Shown here: one piece after another, positions 44,291 through 55,338 of the stretch | Layout of the letters: each line of letters starts with the position of its first letter | Numbering within the stretch: position 1 is the stretch's first letter | Origin: Blepharisma stoltei | Taxonomy: Eukaryota; Ciliophora; Heterotrichea; Heterotrichida; Blepharismidae | Reading direction: 5' to 3' | Length of the DNA: 64,000 nucleotides | Assembly: GCA_914767885.1 (NCBI GenBank) | Contig: CAJZBQ010000045.1 | Coordinates: forward strand, 699,136-763,135 | Position numbers and translations under genes: made by a program | The notes under the pieces: model-generated | Seen by the model: only the letters and a program-made list of their open reading frames with translations | Told to the model about the DNA's origin: nothing | Database searches by the model: none

Positions 44291-44935
44291 ATGTTACTTT
44301 CGAATTTTGCTTTTGCTTTAGCTTTTCTTATAGATTTCTGATATTGGAATGTCTGCTTATTCAGAAAAAGGAATGAAAAGATTCCTTATATTTGTATTAT
44401 CATGCTTTTGCTCAGCTACGCTGCGATTGAATATACGAAAGCACTAGAAAATATTTTTTCTTTTGAGTTTGTTTCTTTAACTATCAAAGAATATTTCATA
44501 AATCTACCCCTTGATTGGCAAAGTTTTATTCAGATGGTTCAGCAGTCACATTATGTAAACATACCAAATTTAATATTTTTCAATGCAATAGTATTAGTTT
44601 ATCAATCAACATCTCTAGTACTGATCTGCATCCTGGCAATGATAAACAATTATTATTTTCTAACTATTGAATATGCAAGCTACGGTTGGATTTATTATTT
44701 TTTATTTTTAATGACCATATTTTTATACATATATTTCAATCATAAAGCTTGGAGAAAATATTCGGGTCTCTGATTGTTGATAAAATGTATTCACACTATT
44801 TTGCTTATTTTTGACTTTGCCAATTTCGTTTCCCAATTATGTGGCTATAACCTTAAAATTGCTGATTTGGCTTTATGGATGTTTTTAAAGATAAGCGGAC
44901 TTATAGTTCAAGTGCTAATTTTATTATTTTATTAA
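44291..44935 (+). CDS. Multi-pass membrane protein, possibly the first segment of a larger gene
   Basis: 214 residues, ATG 44291, TAA 44935, reading three TGA as Trp. Hydrophobic helices: FAFALAFLIDFWYWNV, ICIIMLLLSYAAIEY, TSLVLICILAMINNYYF, YYFLFLMTIFLYIYF, TILLIFDFANFVS. No family recognised. The stop falls in a 19-bp direct repeat (44921-44939 and 44970-44988), and more membrane-type coding follows on the same strand, so this may be an exon or segment of one gene broken by unresolved insertions, or a decayed gene. Confidence 0.6.
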
Positions 44936-44986
44936 TAATAAATAGCGGAGAAGAATTATCTCGAAAAACTTATTATTTTATTAATA

Positions 44987-45550
44987 ATGTGATATTATTC
45001 AACCATTATAAAATACGCAACTCTCATTTTGGATGGCTACTTATCGAATTATAATGTTAGATTTCATCGAACTTCTTGATTCAAAGATAATCTATTGGGG
45101 ACCTCTGGAATGTATGTTGTGATTGCATTATCTATTTTTACAATGTTTCTAACACAATATGAAGTTGGAGAATTTATTGAAAATCCTGCTTATTTAAAAG
45201 AAGGATTATATTTCTTATTCTCCCCTCTGTGAGCGAACAATTGGAAAAATCGGTATTTTTTTGGGTAAAAACCACCCTCCATTATCAAACAAAATTTTTT
45301 TTTAAAAAAAATTTGATATAAGTGATAAATTTTTACAAATTAGATTTATTTTAAATTTGAAAAAAATTTAACCAAGCGAGAGAACAAAATGTTTTTGCTC
45401 ACTCACTGACAAGAGTTAGGAGCTGCTCATGTTGGTTTAATTTTGCATTATCCTAATAATGTAGCAGAGGATAAGTATATAGTCCTGAATACATTTGGGG
45501 TTTATCTGCCAATTTTAATTATTAGAAATTTATGGAGCTGCTTTGTTTAA
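44987..45550 (+). CDS. Membrane protein segment, split by a MITE-like IES
   Basis: 120 residues after removing the IES 45215-45415. The ATG (44987) reads MWYYSTIIKYATLIL; then TSGMYVVIALSIFTMFL, GEFIENPAYLKEGLYF and, over the junction, LGAAHVGLILHYPNNV, ending NLWSCFV before TAA. The clean junction argues that this frame is real. A helix pair ending LGAAHVGLIL faintly recalls cytochrome oxidase subunit 3, but evidence is too weak to name it. May belong with the upstream and downstream membrane segments. Confidence 0.55.
45215..45415. mobile_element. Short MITE-like IES, TTA duplication
   Basis: 201 bp: TTA then TTCTCCCCTCTGTGAGCGAAC at left, GCTCACTCACTGACAAGAG-TTA (45416-45418) at right. 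Diverged copy of the CTCC family that keeps TTGGAAAAATCGG and GGGTAAAAACCACCC. Excision joins GLYFL to GAAHVGL. Confidence 0.8.
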
Positions 45551-45865
45551 ATAAAAATTATTTATGTTTTCTAAAATTAGCTTGAATATTAACATAAAAG
45601 GGTAATTTAAGCTCTCATATGCATCATATTAATTATTTTAAATAATATTCAACAAATTTACCTTTTCGAACGATTTAGCATAAAATGCGCTATTATCATA
45701 GTATAAAAGCAGAAAAATATGATGGAATTAGCTCGACCAACTGTGAACTAGTTTTATTTAGGTTAATTTTTCTACTTCATGAGTGTAATTGAATATTTTA
45801 TGTTGTTTTGGATATGAATATTTTATTAATATTTTTCATGGTAACTATAAGAAAGCATATCATAA

Positions 45866-46141
45866 AAGAGGGATTATCAATTATTCATCTTTTTTGGATT
45901 AATAGCGCGCTTCCCCAATTTTATAAAGGCTTATGACTTAACCGGCTTAAAAAATCAATTTGCACTTATACGTTATTCTATCAGATATATAATACTTTTA
46001 GTTGAAAATTTAAAGCTATCTCCACCATTCGCGCTTTTTATTAATTTTTTCATAATTTTTACTTGCTCGCTAATAGTTCCCAATATTTACTGGAAAAGTA
46101 ATTTATTGAATGAATTGCAGTTTTCCATAATAAATTATTAG
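45866..46141 (+). pseudogene. Membrane-protein coding fragment
   Basis: An open stretch without ATG, bounded by TAA at 45863 and TAG at 46139-46141. It reads DYQLFIFFGLIARFPNFI, KAYDLTGLKNQFALIRY, FALFINFFIIFTCSLIV, PNIYWKSNLLNEL. Coding character is good, but no start is present. Either a downstream segment of the gene beginning at 44291, with unresolved insertions between, or a gene remnant. 45551-45865 shows nothing definite. Confidence 0.45.
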
Positions 46142-46261
46142 AAACCCGCACCCTTTGAAATTCAAAGCACTTTCGAAGTTAAATCTTCAGAACTTAAAAT
46201 TCCATACAAAGAATCCAATTTTTAAAAAAGTCTTTATCACATATAATTCAGTGCTTTAAAC

Positions 46262-46915
46262 TTATATGAAGCCTAAATTTTTATTTAAAATAACATTAGT
46301 TGGAGTTTTGTTTCTTCCTAAAATTCCTACAACTGACTTCTTTCTGTTTCTCAAGGGAGAACTATCAACTTTTTCATATGTCAACTCTTTGGCCTTTTTA
46401 TAAAAATAATGATCAATATATTGTATATCCTGGAATTGCTGATTAAGGTCTCCTTTCAGCTTCCCCACCGATGCAAATTCTGATAGTTGCTTTAGCTTGG
46501 GAAGAGAACTTTTATTAATCCCTAATCTTGGGCTATCATATACAACTTTATCCTTTTTCAATTTTATTTTGTCATCTGCGAATAATTCCCTATATTTCTT
46601 GATCTTTGATTGGAATTTTTTTTCGTCATCTGTTAATTCACCTTTTCTGCTTTGGCTATTTGAACATAAACTTTCTTTTAAAAATAATCTTAACTCGAGG
46701 TCTGCTATGTTTTTTATTAGGGCTTTATTAGAGCTGTGTGGAGATTTGGAATTTCGTCTTTTTTGGTAGTTTGGAAGATCTTCCAGGAGATATGAGGGGA
46801 TTGAAGCTGCTTTAAAAGTCTTAGATAGATTGGGCGGAGTTTTAGATATGGAGTTCTTTCGAATCATATTATAGATAATTCCTTCAGGAATATCTCTTCC
46901 TTGAATTGCATTCAT
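46262..46915 (-). CDS. Basic hydrophilic protein, function unknown
   Basis: 217 residues, ATG 46915, TAA 46262, no in-frame TGA. Rich in K, S and N, with a helical, charged middle (DLELRLFLKESLCSN, DDEKKFQSKIKKYRELF) and a basic end (SPLRNRKKSVVGILGRN). Probably largely disordered or coiled-coil. No family recognised. It lies on the opposite strand between two runs of membrane-type fragments. Confidence 0.6.
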   Translation of the reverse strand: MNAIQGRDIPEGIIYNMIRKNSISKTPPNLSKTFKAASIPSYLLEDLPNYQKRRNSKSPHSSNKALIKNIADLELRLFLKESLCSNSQSRKGELTDDEKKFQSKIKKYRELFADDKIKLKKDKVVYDSPRLGINKSSLPKLKQLSEFASVGKLKGDLNQQFQDIQYIDHYFYKKAKELTYEKVDSSPLRNRKKSVVGILGRNKTPTNVILNKNLGFI

Positions 46916-47282
46916 TGCTTAATAAATATTATTTTACTTCTTAATTTATATCGATAAGCATTATTAAATAATAAATATTGATTATCAAATGAAATTACTT
47001 TGCAATGATTTATAAAAACAATACTTTTATATATTTGCTATGCAAAGTTGGTGCCTTATTAACTCCACGTTTTAATATAATTCTGGCACATGAAATTATC
47101 TAAATGTGGAATATTAATACTGCTAAAACATTTCAAATGAAACAATGATCGATGAAGGATTAATTGCATTTGAATTGCATTTATTTGAATTTTTGTTTCA
47201 AATTTCTTCTTCAATTTTCATATGTGCTAACATAATATTTAACTTTATCTCGGATTTAATTAATAATAACAGTACAGCTTAA

Positions 47283-47749
47283 AGCAAATACAATGTTGGG
47301 TGTATTCGTCTACTTGCGTTAGGTGCTTTTATTTTAAATATTAGCTCTTTATTGCAACCAGAATGGCATAATGATTTGATTCTGGTGGTAATCACTATTT
47401 CTAATTGAATTTCATCATTTATACCAAAAAAATTTTTATCTTGGTGATATCAAAGTGTACATTAATCTCTACGGGAACCTCCATAATTCAACTCGTTGTC
47501 AGTAATCTATAAGTTTTCTAATTCTATATCACGCCATTATTTTGCGTCCTCCCTGAACCTAAAATAATTATTAAAGGATTATTCAGTACTCTTGCATTTA
47601 AATTTATAATTGGCTGGCATTTGTTTTATTCGTTCCTGTATCTCAATATTAGTTTGGTAGAGCATGGTCCTAAGTTTAATTTCGCCCAAATTAAATGTGA
47701 ATGATTAATTTTCTTAATGATTGAGTGAAATCAATGAAGAAAGTGATAG
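47283..47749 (+). pseudogene. Degraded or insertion-broken membrane protein
   Basis: Three coding-like stretches in different frames: YNVGCIRLLALGAFILNISS with LILVVITISNWISSFIPKKFL; then LISTGTSIIQLVVSN; then GLFSTLAFKFIIGWHLFYSF, LNISLVEHGPKFNFAQ, LIFLMIEWNQWRKW ending at TAG 47747-47749. Trp are frequently TGA. The frame changes cannot be fixed by a 15-16 nt intron that I can find, so decay or unresolved short IESs are possible. 46916-47282 is AT-rich spacer. Confidence 0.45.
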
Positions 47750-47767
47750 AAAAGACTATGTATTTAT

Positions 47768-49075
47768 TTATATCTTAGCATTACCTTTTATATCACTGCA
47801 TTTGTTTCCTTTGGAAAGGCATCTTGGTTTCTGGTCTTCATTAATTGCTAAATTCTGATTTAGAGGGTTTTCATGGACTGAAGAGTGAGAGCTCCTTCTA
47901 GAAGGCAAGTCCAAAGAAAACCAGTCGAACTCAAGGCTTTGTTTAGCTGTCAGCCTCTCTCTGGGAGCTGGCTCTGTTACGTTTAAAATCACGCTGATAA
48001 ACTCTTTGGATGCTTGCCTTCACTCATAATCGTAAAAATGAATGTGGCATTCCTTATTTTTTAATAGAATCTCATTAACATTAGTGCCGAAGAATGGCAT
48101 TTTACCACAGAAAAGTATATATAAAACTACTCCTGCACTGAAAACGTCCACTTTTGTGTTATATACATCTTTTCTAAGTATTTCTGGAGCGATGTAGCCA
48201 GGTGACCCGCATCTTAAGGTTAAATTTTCTTTGCAATAATCAGCAATTCCAAAGTCAGCTAATTTAAATTCAAAGTCATTTGACTTAGAAGTAAGGATTA
48301 TATTTTCTAGCTTGATGTCTCTGTGAACTATATGCATTGAATCGAGATAGGAAAGAACGTCAAAAAACCTAATTGCAAATGTTCTGATAGTTGCTTCAGA
48401 AAACCTTTTTTTCTGATTTATCCTCTCATATAAATTGCCGCCTTCTAAATAGTCAAGGACTAAGCAAATCTCAGAGTCGTTTTCATAAACATTATAAAGC
48501 TTAACAATATTTGGATGGTCAAGCTTCCTCATGATATCAATCTCTCTGACTATAGAATTTATTCCATTAGTCATTGCACTAATCCTTGATTTTTGGATAC
48601 GTTTTATTGCGTATTTTCGGTAATCTTCTTTGCTTTCAGCAAGAAAAACAGTAGCATAGTTTCCTTTCCCAATTTCTCGAATAAATATGAAATCATCCTC
48701 AATATCTGGCATGATACCCACCTTAGCCAGATGTCCAAGTCAAATGTCTAATGTTTCCTGACTGTCTACATAAAAATCTCTGTAGCAGTCCTTGTACCCA
48801 ACTCTGAACCCATAGAAGCTATTAACACAATTTTCCTCTATAAATGGTTCAATTCGTTTCCAATTGACATTAGTCATCTTTTTTACCTTATGAGACCCTA
48901 TCATTGATTTCAATAAAAACGAGTCTGTCAGTTTGTATTTTCTTTCTTTCAACTCCCCATTTTTTGACAGCTCAAACAAAGGACCTTGATACAATACAGT
49001 ATTATTCGAAGGTAAGTAAGGTTGCCAAAATTTGGCTGAGTTCTGTTGCAGTTCCTTGTCAGTATCACAAAACAT
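47768..49075 (-). CDS. PH-domain protein kinase (CAMK-like), intact copy
   Basis: 435 residues, ATG 49075, TAA 47768. An N-terminal PH-like domain (LYQGPLFELSKNGELKERKYKL, FYGFRVGYKDCYRDFYVDS, DIWLGHLAKVGI) precedes the kinase: GKGNYATVFLAE, YAIKRI, EIDIMRKLDHPNIVKLY, HRDIKLENI, LADFGIADY, CGSPGYIAPEIL, DVFSAGVVLYILFCGKMPF. All catalytic residues are present. PH domains direct kinases to phosphoinositide membranes; lipid specificity is not readable. The C-terminal tail is Ser-rich. It is the uninterrupted paralogue of 55339-57854 and lets the two insertions there be placed exactly. Confidence 0.92.
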
Positions 49076-50769
49076 TTATTTTTATTATATTTAATCGAAA
49101 CTGCTCCAGAAATCTTACTGGTAAATATATTTTATTTTATAATTTTTATAATTTTAACGCTAGCTGTGTTGAATTGATATTGGCTTTGGATTTAGTTTCT
49201 TTTGTAGCATAAATTAATTTTATAATAAACTTTAAGGTTTCAAATTAAAAATGCTGGTTTAAAAAATTTTCTGGAATTAGAGAAAATTTTCGATATTTTT
49301 ATATTCAATCGGGAAGATAACTTTTATACTAAATTATAGATATTGAAAACATTTTTACTGACCGATCCAAAAATTTCTTCTTCAAAATGAGCCATTTATA
49401 AGAAGGAAAAATAGGGCACTCATAGCCCAGTAAAATTGCTTCGTGTGAGTTTAAAAAATGTATAAAAATTTATTTGACTACTGACGTGAGATTTATTTGA
49501 ATTTGCTTTAATCGAGAACTGACACTGCTGATTCAATATGGAATGTAATTCAGAAAAGAGGTTAAAAAATATGAAGTATAAATTTATTAATTTGAGTGCA
49601 TAGTTATGTTTTTTTTTGGTAAACTGAAATAGAGGTTTTTAAATGGGAAATAAAAGTGGTTATTTCAAAATACTCTTCTCTTTCATAAAGAATATCGAGA
49701 GATTTGATTCTCTTCCACTTTTGGTTTCTTAATGCTTTATGATTATTAAATGGAATCCTTATAATTTATTGCAATATGTCAGGCAATATTTTTTAGGCAT
49801 CTCATTTGATTAGGTATATTTAATTTCCATTATGTAAAATATTATAGTTTCACCATCTTTATTCTAAGATGCAGTCATCAGAATTTGATTTTCTATAAGA
49901 TAAGAAGCATCTGATCTTAGCTAATTGGTTAAAATTCTGTAATTTTTTCACTTTAATGTGTTCATAATTTTATCAGAAAATTATTGTAAACAAAACTAAA
50001 AAACAATATTTTTTTAGAGAAAGTTAAAAATGAGGCTATATTTTATTTATGGCAATTACCTTGAAATTCTAGATAGTGTGACAGCTGCTCAACAAAAACT
50101 TCAGAGGAATACTGGATTATATAAAAATTTTGACCTTTCCAGAGCAATTGTCATTTTATCAAGCATTTCAAGTCAAAATGTATGCACCTAAAAACGAATA
50201 ACTTAAATTTAATTGCTTTTATCTATCATTTAGCTAATTTTGATAATAAAAATTTATGATAAAAATGCAAAAAGATGTATGAAAATAGAATTCTATTTTT
50301 AATCTTAATCTCCCATCCTTGTTGATCTACGTCATCAAATGATCAAGGATGAGATTTAAAAATGGAGAAATTTTATTAGCTTGAAAATTTTTTCTATTAA
50401 CATCATTCAATATATTGCATTATAATTGAGTAGAAGCGGCTATATGCATCATTTAGGACCACCACCTTTAATATATTGTGAAACAAGAATTGGTGAGCAT
50501 GCTGGGAAGCTTAAGGAAGGATGTAGTAATTTAGGAAAAAGGTGTATTTTTCGATAGGTCGAATTAAGGATAGAGATTAACACTTGGCCAATTTGATTGC
50601 ACACTAGGCTTCTAGTTTCATTTGGTCAACAACATGCCAGAAAAATTTGTTGACATACGGAATGGTGATCTAGAATCTCTGACTCACAGATAGATGGTGT
50701 TAGCTCTCTTCCATAATGATCATAAAGTTGAAAGCGAGTCTGGAGGTACTTGCAAGTAGTGGAACAAGA

Positions 50770-50896
50770 GATTTCATTATACTAATCACTTCAATTTTTT
50801 TTTTTATAAAAATTTTTGTGCTCTCACAGAGGGTGGATTTTTTGGAAAAATAGGTTTTTTCTCAATGATTTTGTTCGCCCACAGAGATGGGGTAGC
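50770..50896. mobile_element. Truncated MITE-like relic, CTCC/GGAG family
   Basis: Keeps only the right half: AAGAGATTTCATTATACTAA, CTCACAGAGGGTGG, TTTTGTTCGCCCACAGAG. No matching left end was found. Confidence 0.7.
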
Positions 50897-51879
50897 TAGG
50901 AAAAGAGTTTGCACTACGGCCCCAAGAGTCTCGATAGGTCGGAATGATCCTCCTTATGTCGCTATCAGATAATACGTTAAAGGTTAGCCCTTCTCCTATC
51001 AGTCGCCACATGCAGATGTGTACTCAGAAAAAAAGTAAGCGCTTCAGAGCTCTATGGCCTAAAAGCATATTCATAACTTATAACTGATCAAGGATAGGAC
51101 TGGTTTTCAATTTTTAGAAAATTTCCAATAAAATCATTTGATCAACTTAGCTTAACTTAAAGAGCTTAAAGTCTTCAAAGATTTTACCTCTGTATACTTG
51201 GGACTACCGGAGCCTGCATGCCAAAAAAATTCAGCAGTCTGGTCGTGTCTCAACAGAGTCTACTCCCTAGAGATGGGGATTGCATCAATGTCTCTGAGTC
51301 TCCACAGGTTAGCAAGAATCCTCTTAATTCACGTCTTGCAGGTGTTATGAGGCAAAGGTTAGCTGGATCTCTCCTGTCTTTCACCTTGAGAAAGGATGAC
51401 ACCTAGGGGAAAAAAAAACTCTCGAGAGTGGGGAAAGAACCCTGACCCAAAAGCCATCAGGATGGCAAATACCTGAACTGGAATCACCACCAGCTGACTT
51501 TCAAGACTTATCCACCCATACGGCAGCTTGAGGCAAGCTAAAGGGTTAAGATTAAAGGGTCTGAGCCTTGGTTTTAGGCTTTAAAACGATTTTAGGTCAA
51601 AGTGATGCGTCATTGTCAGGATATATTTCGTCGCCATCACTAAAGTAATTATCCATTCGATCAAGGACTGAGAGTGATAGCACACGAAATAAAATTATAT
51701 TATCATGCTCTAGATTTTATTAAAGAATTAATGTTCCTTGCTTAATTTTGATAGGTTTTGACGCATTAATTTATACTCCATATCAAAAATTTTCTATATT
51801 GAATTAAACATATACGGCAATTTAACTTTTCAATAATTTTGCTTCATATAGAGGAAGACTCAATATGACAGAAAACTAC

Positions 51880-52054
51880 TATCGTTATTTGCAGATTTTT
51901 GAACTTTACTACCTAAGTGTGGATTTTTTTCCGCGTGTGAAAAGAGGATTCCACATGTGAAATCAAAAGGGCTTCACATGTGGAATCCTCTTTTCAAACA
52001 CGGAAAAAATTCCACACTTAGGTGGTAAAGTTCAAAAATCTGCAAATAACGATA
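51880..52054. repeat. Near-perfect palindrome, about 82-bp arms
   Basis: The left arm runs TATCGTTATTTGCAGATT ... GGATTCCACATGTGAA, and the right arm is its complement ending AATCTGCAAATAACGATA, with a loop of about 11 nt. Few mismatches, so it is young or maintained. TA lies at both outer edges. Confidence 0.88.
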
Positions 52055-52750
52055 AAAAATTTTAAAAAGAAATCATATTAATGATATCTATATATAATTA
52101 TTTATATCAATTGAAAATGTGAAAAATTGAATTGGCTTATTTAAATACAATCCTAACACGCAGATGCCTAGATAATTCACTATATTAATATTAGAAATAT
52201 TCTTTAATTTAAGACTCAATTTTTTTTTTAAGTATAAACATTCTAAATAATCTAATAATTGACATTTAACAAATTATCAGTCTAGCCAAGTCTATTTGTA
52301 TCAGACTCTCCAGTAAATGATCTCTTATGCATGCAATGTTCAGGGTATAAGGAAATAACGGAGAGAATTACACAAACATATTTAGATCAGACTCTACATT
52401 AAATGGTCTCTTGATCCTGCTAGCGTCAGGGTATGAGAAAAGCACTCAATTCCTCCTTTTACAGCTATCTTCCCCATTTGCAGACAGCTAAATACTCCTC
52501 GAGGAATGTGATTTGATTCCACTGAGTTTCTCGTCTGCAGCCAATAAAATAAAACGGCCAGTCGCCAGGTCCAATACCACTTATTTTTCTCATAATTTCA
52601 GCTTACTTTTCCTATCCAGGATAATTCTCTGGCATCAAAGTGTTGGAAGAATAATAAAAAAATATGAGTAAACTATAATTCTTAACACACTTTAAAATTA
52701 TCCTCAAAAATTATTAATGTAATCTTATCTAGTTCTGACGCTCTAAATCT

Positions 52751-54178
52751 TTACATTTTGAGCAATCTTTCAAACTCATCATATCCAATTTTTGCCCCTG
52801 GCTCCTTTCCAAACTCTTTCATAATATTTTTTATATCTTGCTCTTTTAATGCATGTCCAGACCTGGAAAATGCTCTTTCTATATCAATTCTTGTGATATA
52901 TCCTTTCCTATCTGCGTCAAAATGAAGAAATGTTAATCACAGCTCTTCTTGTTGTATATGATGCTTTGAATAATAAGTTGCAGCTAGAAACTCAGAATAA
53001 TTAATTTTTCCATTTTTATCCAAATCAAGCGATTTAATAATTTCTTTAATTTCGTTCCGAGCTGCAATTGAAGAGCCTGCATTTTTCAAGGAATTTAACA
53101 ATAGTTTCATTGAAATACTTCCATTATTTTCTTCGTCTAAGTCACTGAATAATGCATTCATGCTCTTAATTTCATTTAAACTTAAATATTTTACCAAGAT
53201 ATTCATGGCTTCTTTTTTGAATGCAGAAATTTTGCTATATTCTTTCAATGCATCAATAGTAAATTGATTCATAACAATTCTTGGCTTTGGCTGCGAGTTA
53301 AACCAAGGATGATCTAAAGCTTCACTTGCTGAAAACCTATCCGAGGGATTCATGCACAATAAATGTGATAGCAAGTTTTTGGCTTCCTGGGAAATGTTTT
53401 CTCAGATTGGTTCAATAAATTCAGGGGCACCATTTAAAATTTGATGGCAAGTCTCACAATCAAATTTCGATCAAAATGGTAATTTTCCAGAAAGCATGAC
53501 GAACATGATAACCCCAATACTTCACATGTCACATTTAAAATTATAAGCGCCTTTTATCATTTCAGGAGCTAAATAATAAACAGTCCCAACTGCTTTGTGC
53601 ATTGACATTCTTCTGTTCCTGAACTTCGATGATAGGCCAAAATCTACGAGTTTTAGAGCTGCATTATCATCTTCACTTTCGAAGAGAAAATTTTCAGGCT
53701 TTAAATCTCTATGGATTATATTATTATTGTGAAGGTGGTTTATAGCTAGCAGCATTTGTCTGAGTATGATTTTGCTTTTATTTTCGTCAATGTGGTCATT
53801 TTTAGTCATCAATCGCAACAGGTCTCCGCCAGTGCATAGTTCCATGGCTAAATATATATATCTTTCGTCTTCATAGGCTTCAAAGAATCTTATGATATTT
53901 GGGTGGTCAACTCTTTTGAGGATTTCTATTTCTTGTTTTAACGAATTTATTCTATCTTCGACCAAGTCTTTCAAAATAAACTTTATGGCTGCTTTTTCTT
54001 CTGACCCGATAACTTGGACTTCTTTTACAACCCCAAAATGTCCAGTACCTAGTATTCTACCTAATTTGTATATAGATCGTATTGGAACGTTCCGAATTGT
54101 GGAGGACAAACCTTCATTAAGACAGAGGAGAGTGTTTTCCTCTTTTACTGTGTTTTGTTTGCGAAGACAAACTCCCAT
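52751..54178 (-). CDS. Calcium-dependent protein kinase (CDPK)
   Basis: 475 residues, ATG 54178, TAA 52751. It starts MGVCLRKQN, fitting N-myristoylation at Gly2 with palmitoylation at Cys4. Kinase about residues 40-295: GTGHFGVVKEV, AAIKFI, HRDLKPENFLFE, LVDFGLSSKF, AVGTVYYLAPEMIKG, DMWSIGVIMFVML. The junction helix is followed by four EF-hands: DLDEENNGSISM, DLDKNGKINYSEFL (canonical), DADRKGYITRID and a degenerate last one (KEPGAKIGYDEF). CDPKs are switched on directly by Ca2+ and are typical of plants, apicomplexans and ciliates. Four Trp are TGA. No intron or IES. Confidence 0.96.
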
Positions 54179-55338
54179 TTATAATGTTTATAAATGTATT
54201 TGGTTATTCAAGAGATGAAAATTACTGGCCTGAAAACAAAAATTTATATAGATTAATTGAATTTTGAGTTAACTTAGAATGCTAATTATTCTTCTCAATA
54301 TTTTTGCATGATATAAGTTTTATAATGCGCTTGAATACGGCTTATGCCCTGAATTAAATAATCAGTTCTAGAATATTTTTTTATTCTAAATTTCGAATCT
54401 CTACAATGCAAGTATTGCTTAATTAATTGGATAAAATAATGAGTAATGTTCTAATATCTTTATCAATATTAGGCTTCTAAGTCTTCCTTAGCAAGCTTAA
54501 TTTAAATTATAAAGGGCTGTTTTAGTTTCTATTTAAAATTGATAATCAAGGAAATTAAAATTTTTTTTCTTTTGAAGAATTAGTTCAGAATAAATCGCTT
54601 AGCAATATATTTTTGAATTCAAATATCCAAATAATGCCTTTTTATTTAATTCCTTGTTTGATTATAAATCCAACTGAATTAAAATTTTATTAGTTAGGTT
54701 TTTATAAACAAGCATTATTGGGCTAATAAATTTGTTAAAAACTCAAATTAGCAAAGTGATTAAGCAAAGTTAACTTTTTTTTTAGGTAAAGTTCTGACCA
54801 TTTTAAAATCGATATATTGAGTGCATAAAATGAAAGAATATAGGCTATAATAATTTATTTAATTTCCGATTTGGGAAAATATTTGAAAGAGAATAGCTTA
54901 GAAGATTTGATAAATAAATTTAATTCAATTTATTTAGCTTTTTGATAATTTACTTTAATTGGACTTAGGCTTTTATCAAATTGAGAAGAAGAAATTATGC
55001 AATTTTTATTAAATTTTAATGGAAGAGTATTGGATTGCTTTGCTTTAAAAATCTAAGAATGCATAGGCCAAAAAGTTAGATTTGGAATCAATTTATTTTA
55101 CTTCCATTTTGGCCTCACATTTTAATATATTCAGCTCATCCAGTTAGAAAAATTTCCAATATTCTTATTGAAAATTTTGTCAGTAACTTTTAGGCAGTCT
55201 TAGAATATTTTTTTGAACTTCTTTCACTAGCCCAAAATTTTAACTTAAAAACCACATCCTGACTATCTATAATTTAATTTATTTTCTTATGATTTGTAAT
55301 CTTTGAATCCTATTTTTCATGGTTTTAATAAACTTATT
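54179..55338. other. AT-rich intergenic region
   Basis: About 1.16 kb between two divergent kinase genes. Very AT-rich; no repeat, RNA gene or coding signal recognised. Confidence 0.6.

Larger units (their letters stand above)
49076..52750. other. Gene-poor region with repeat relics
   Basis: 3.7 kb with no supported gene. Contents: AT-rich DNA to about 50300; a fragment with CATCCTTG/ATCAAGGATG hairpin (50311-50356) of the second MITE subfamily; a right-half relic of the CTCC family (50770-50896); a GC-richer stretch of about 50900-51620 that looks like a diverged retroposon; isolated ATCAAGGATAGG and CGATCAAGGACTG pieces near 51080 and 51658; the large palindrome at 51880-52054; and an imperfect tandem copy of about 90 bp (52300-52365 and 52390-52445, sharing ATCAGACTCT, TCTCTT and CAGGGTAT). 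Confidence 0.55.

Noticed and set aside
44987-45550. Cytochrome oxidase subunit 3 or a mitochondrial DNA insert
   Set aside because: Similarity is limited to one weak helix pattern, and the segment contains a nuclear IES excised in frame.
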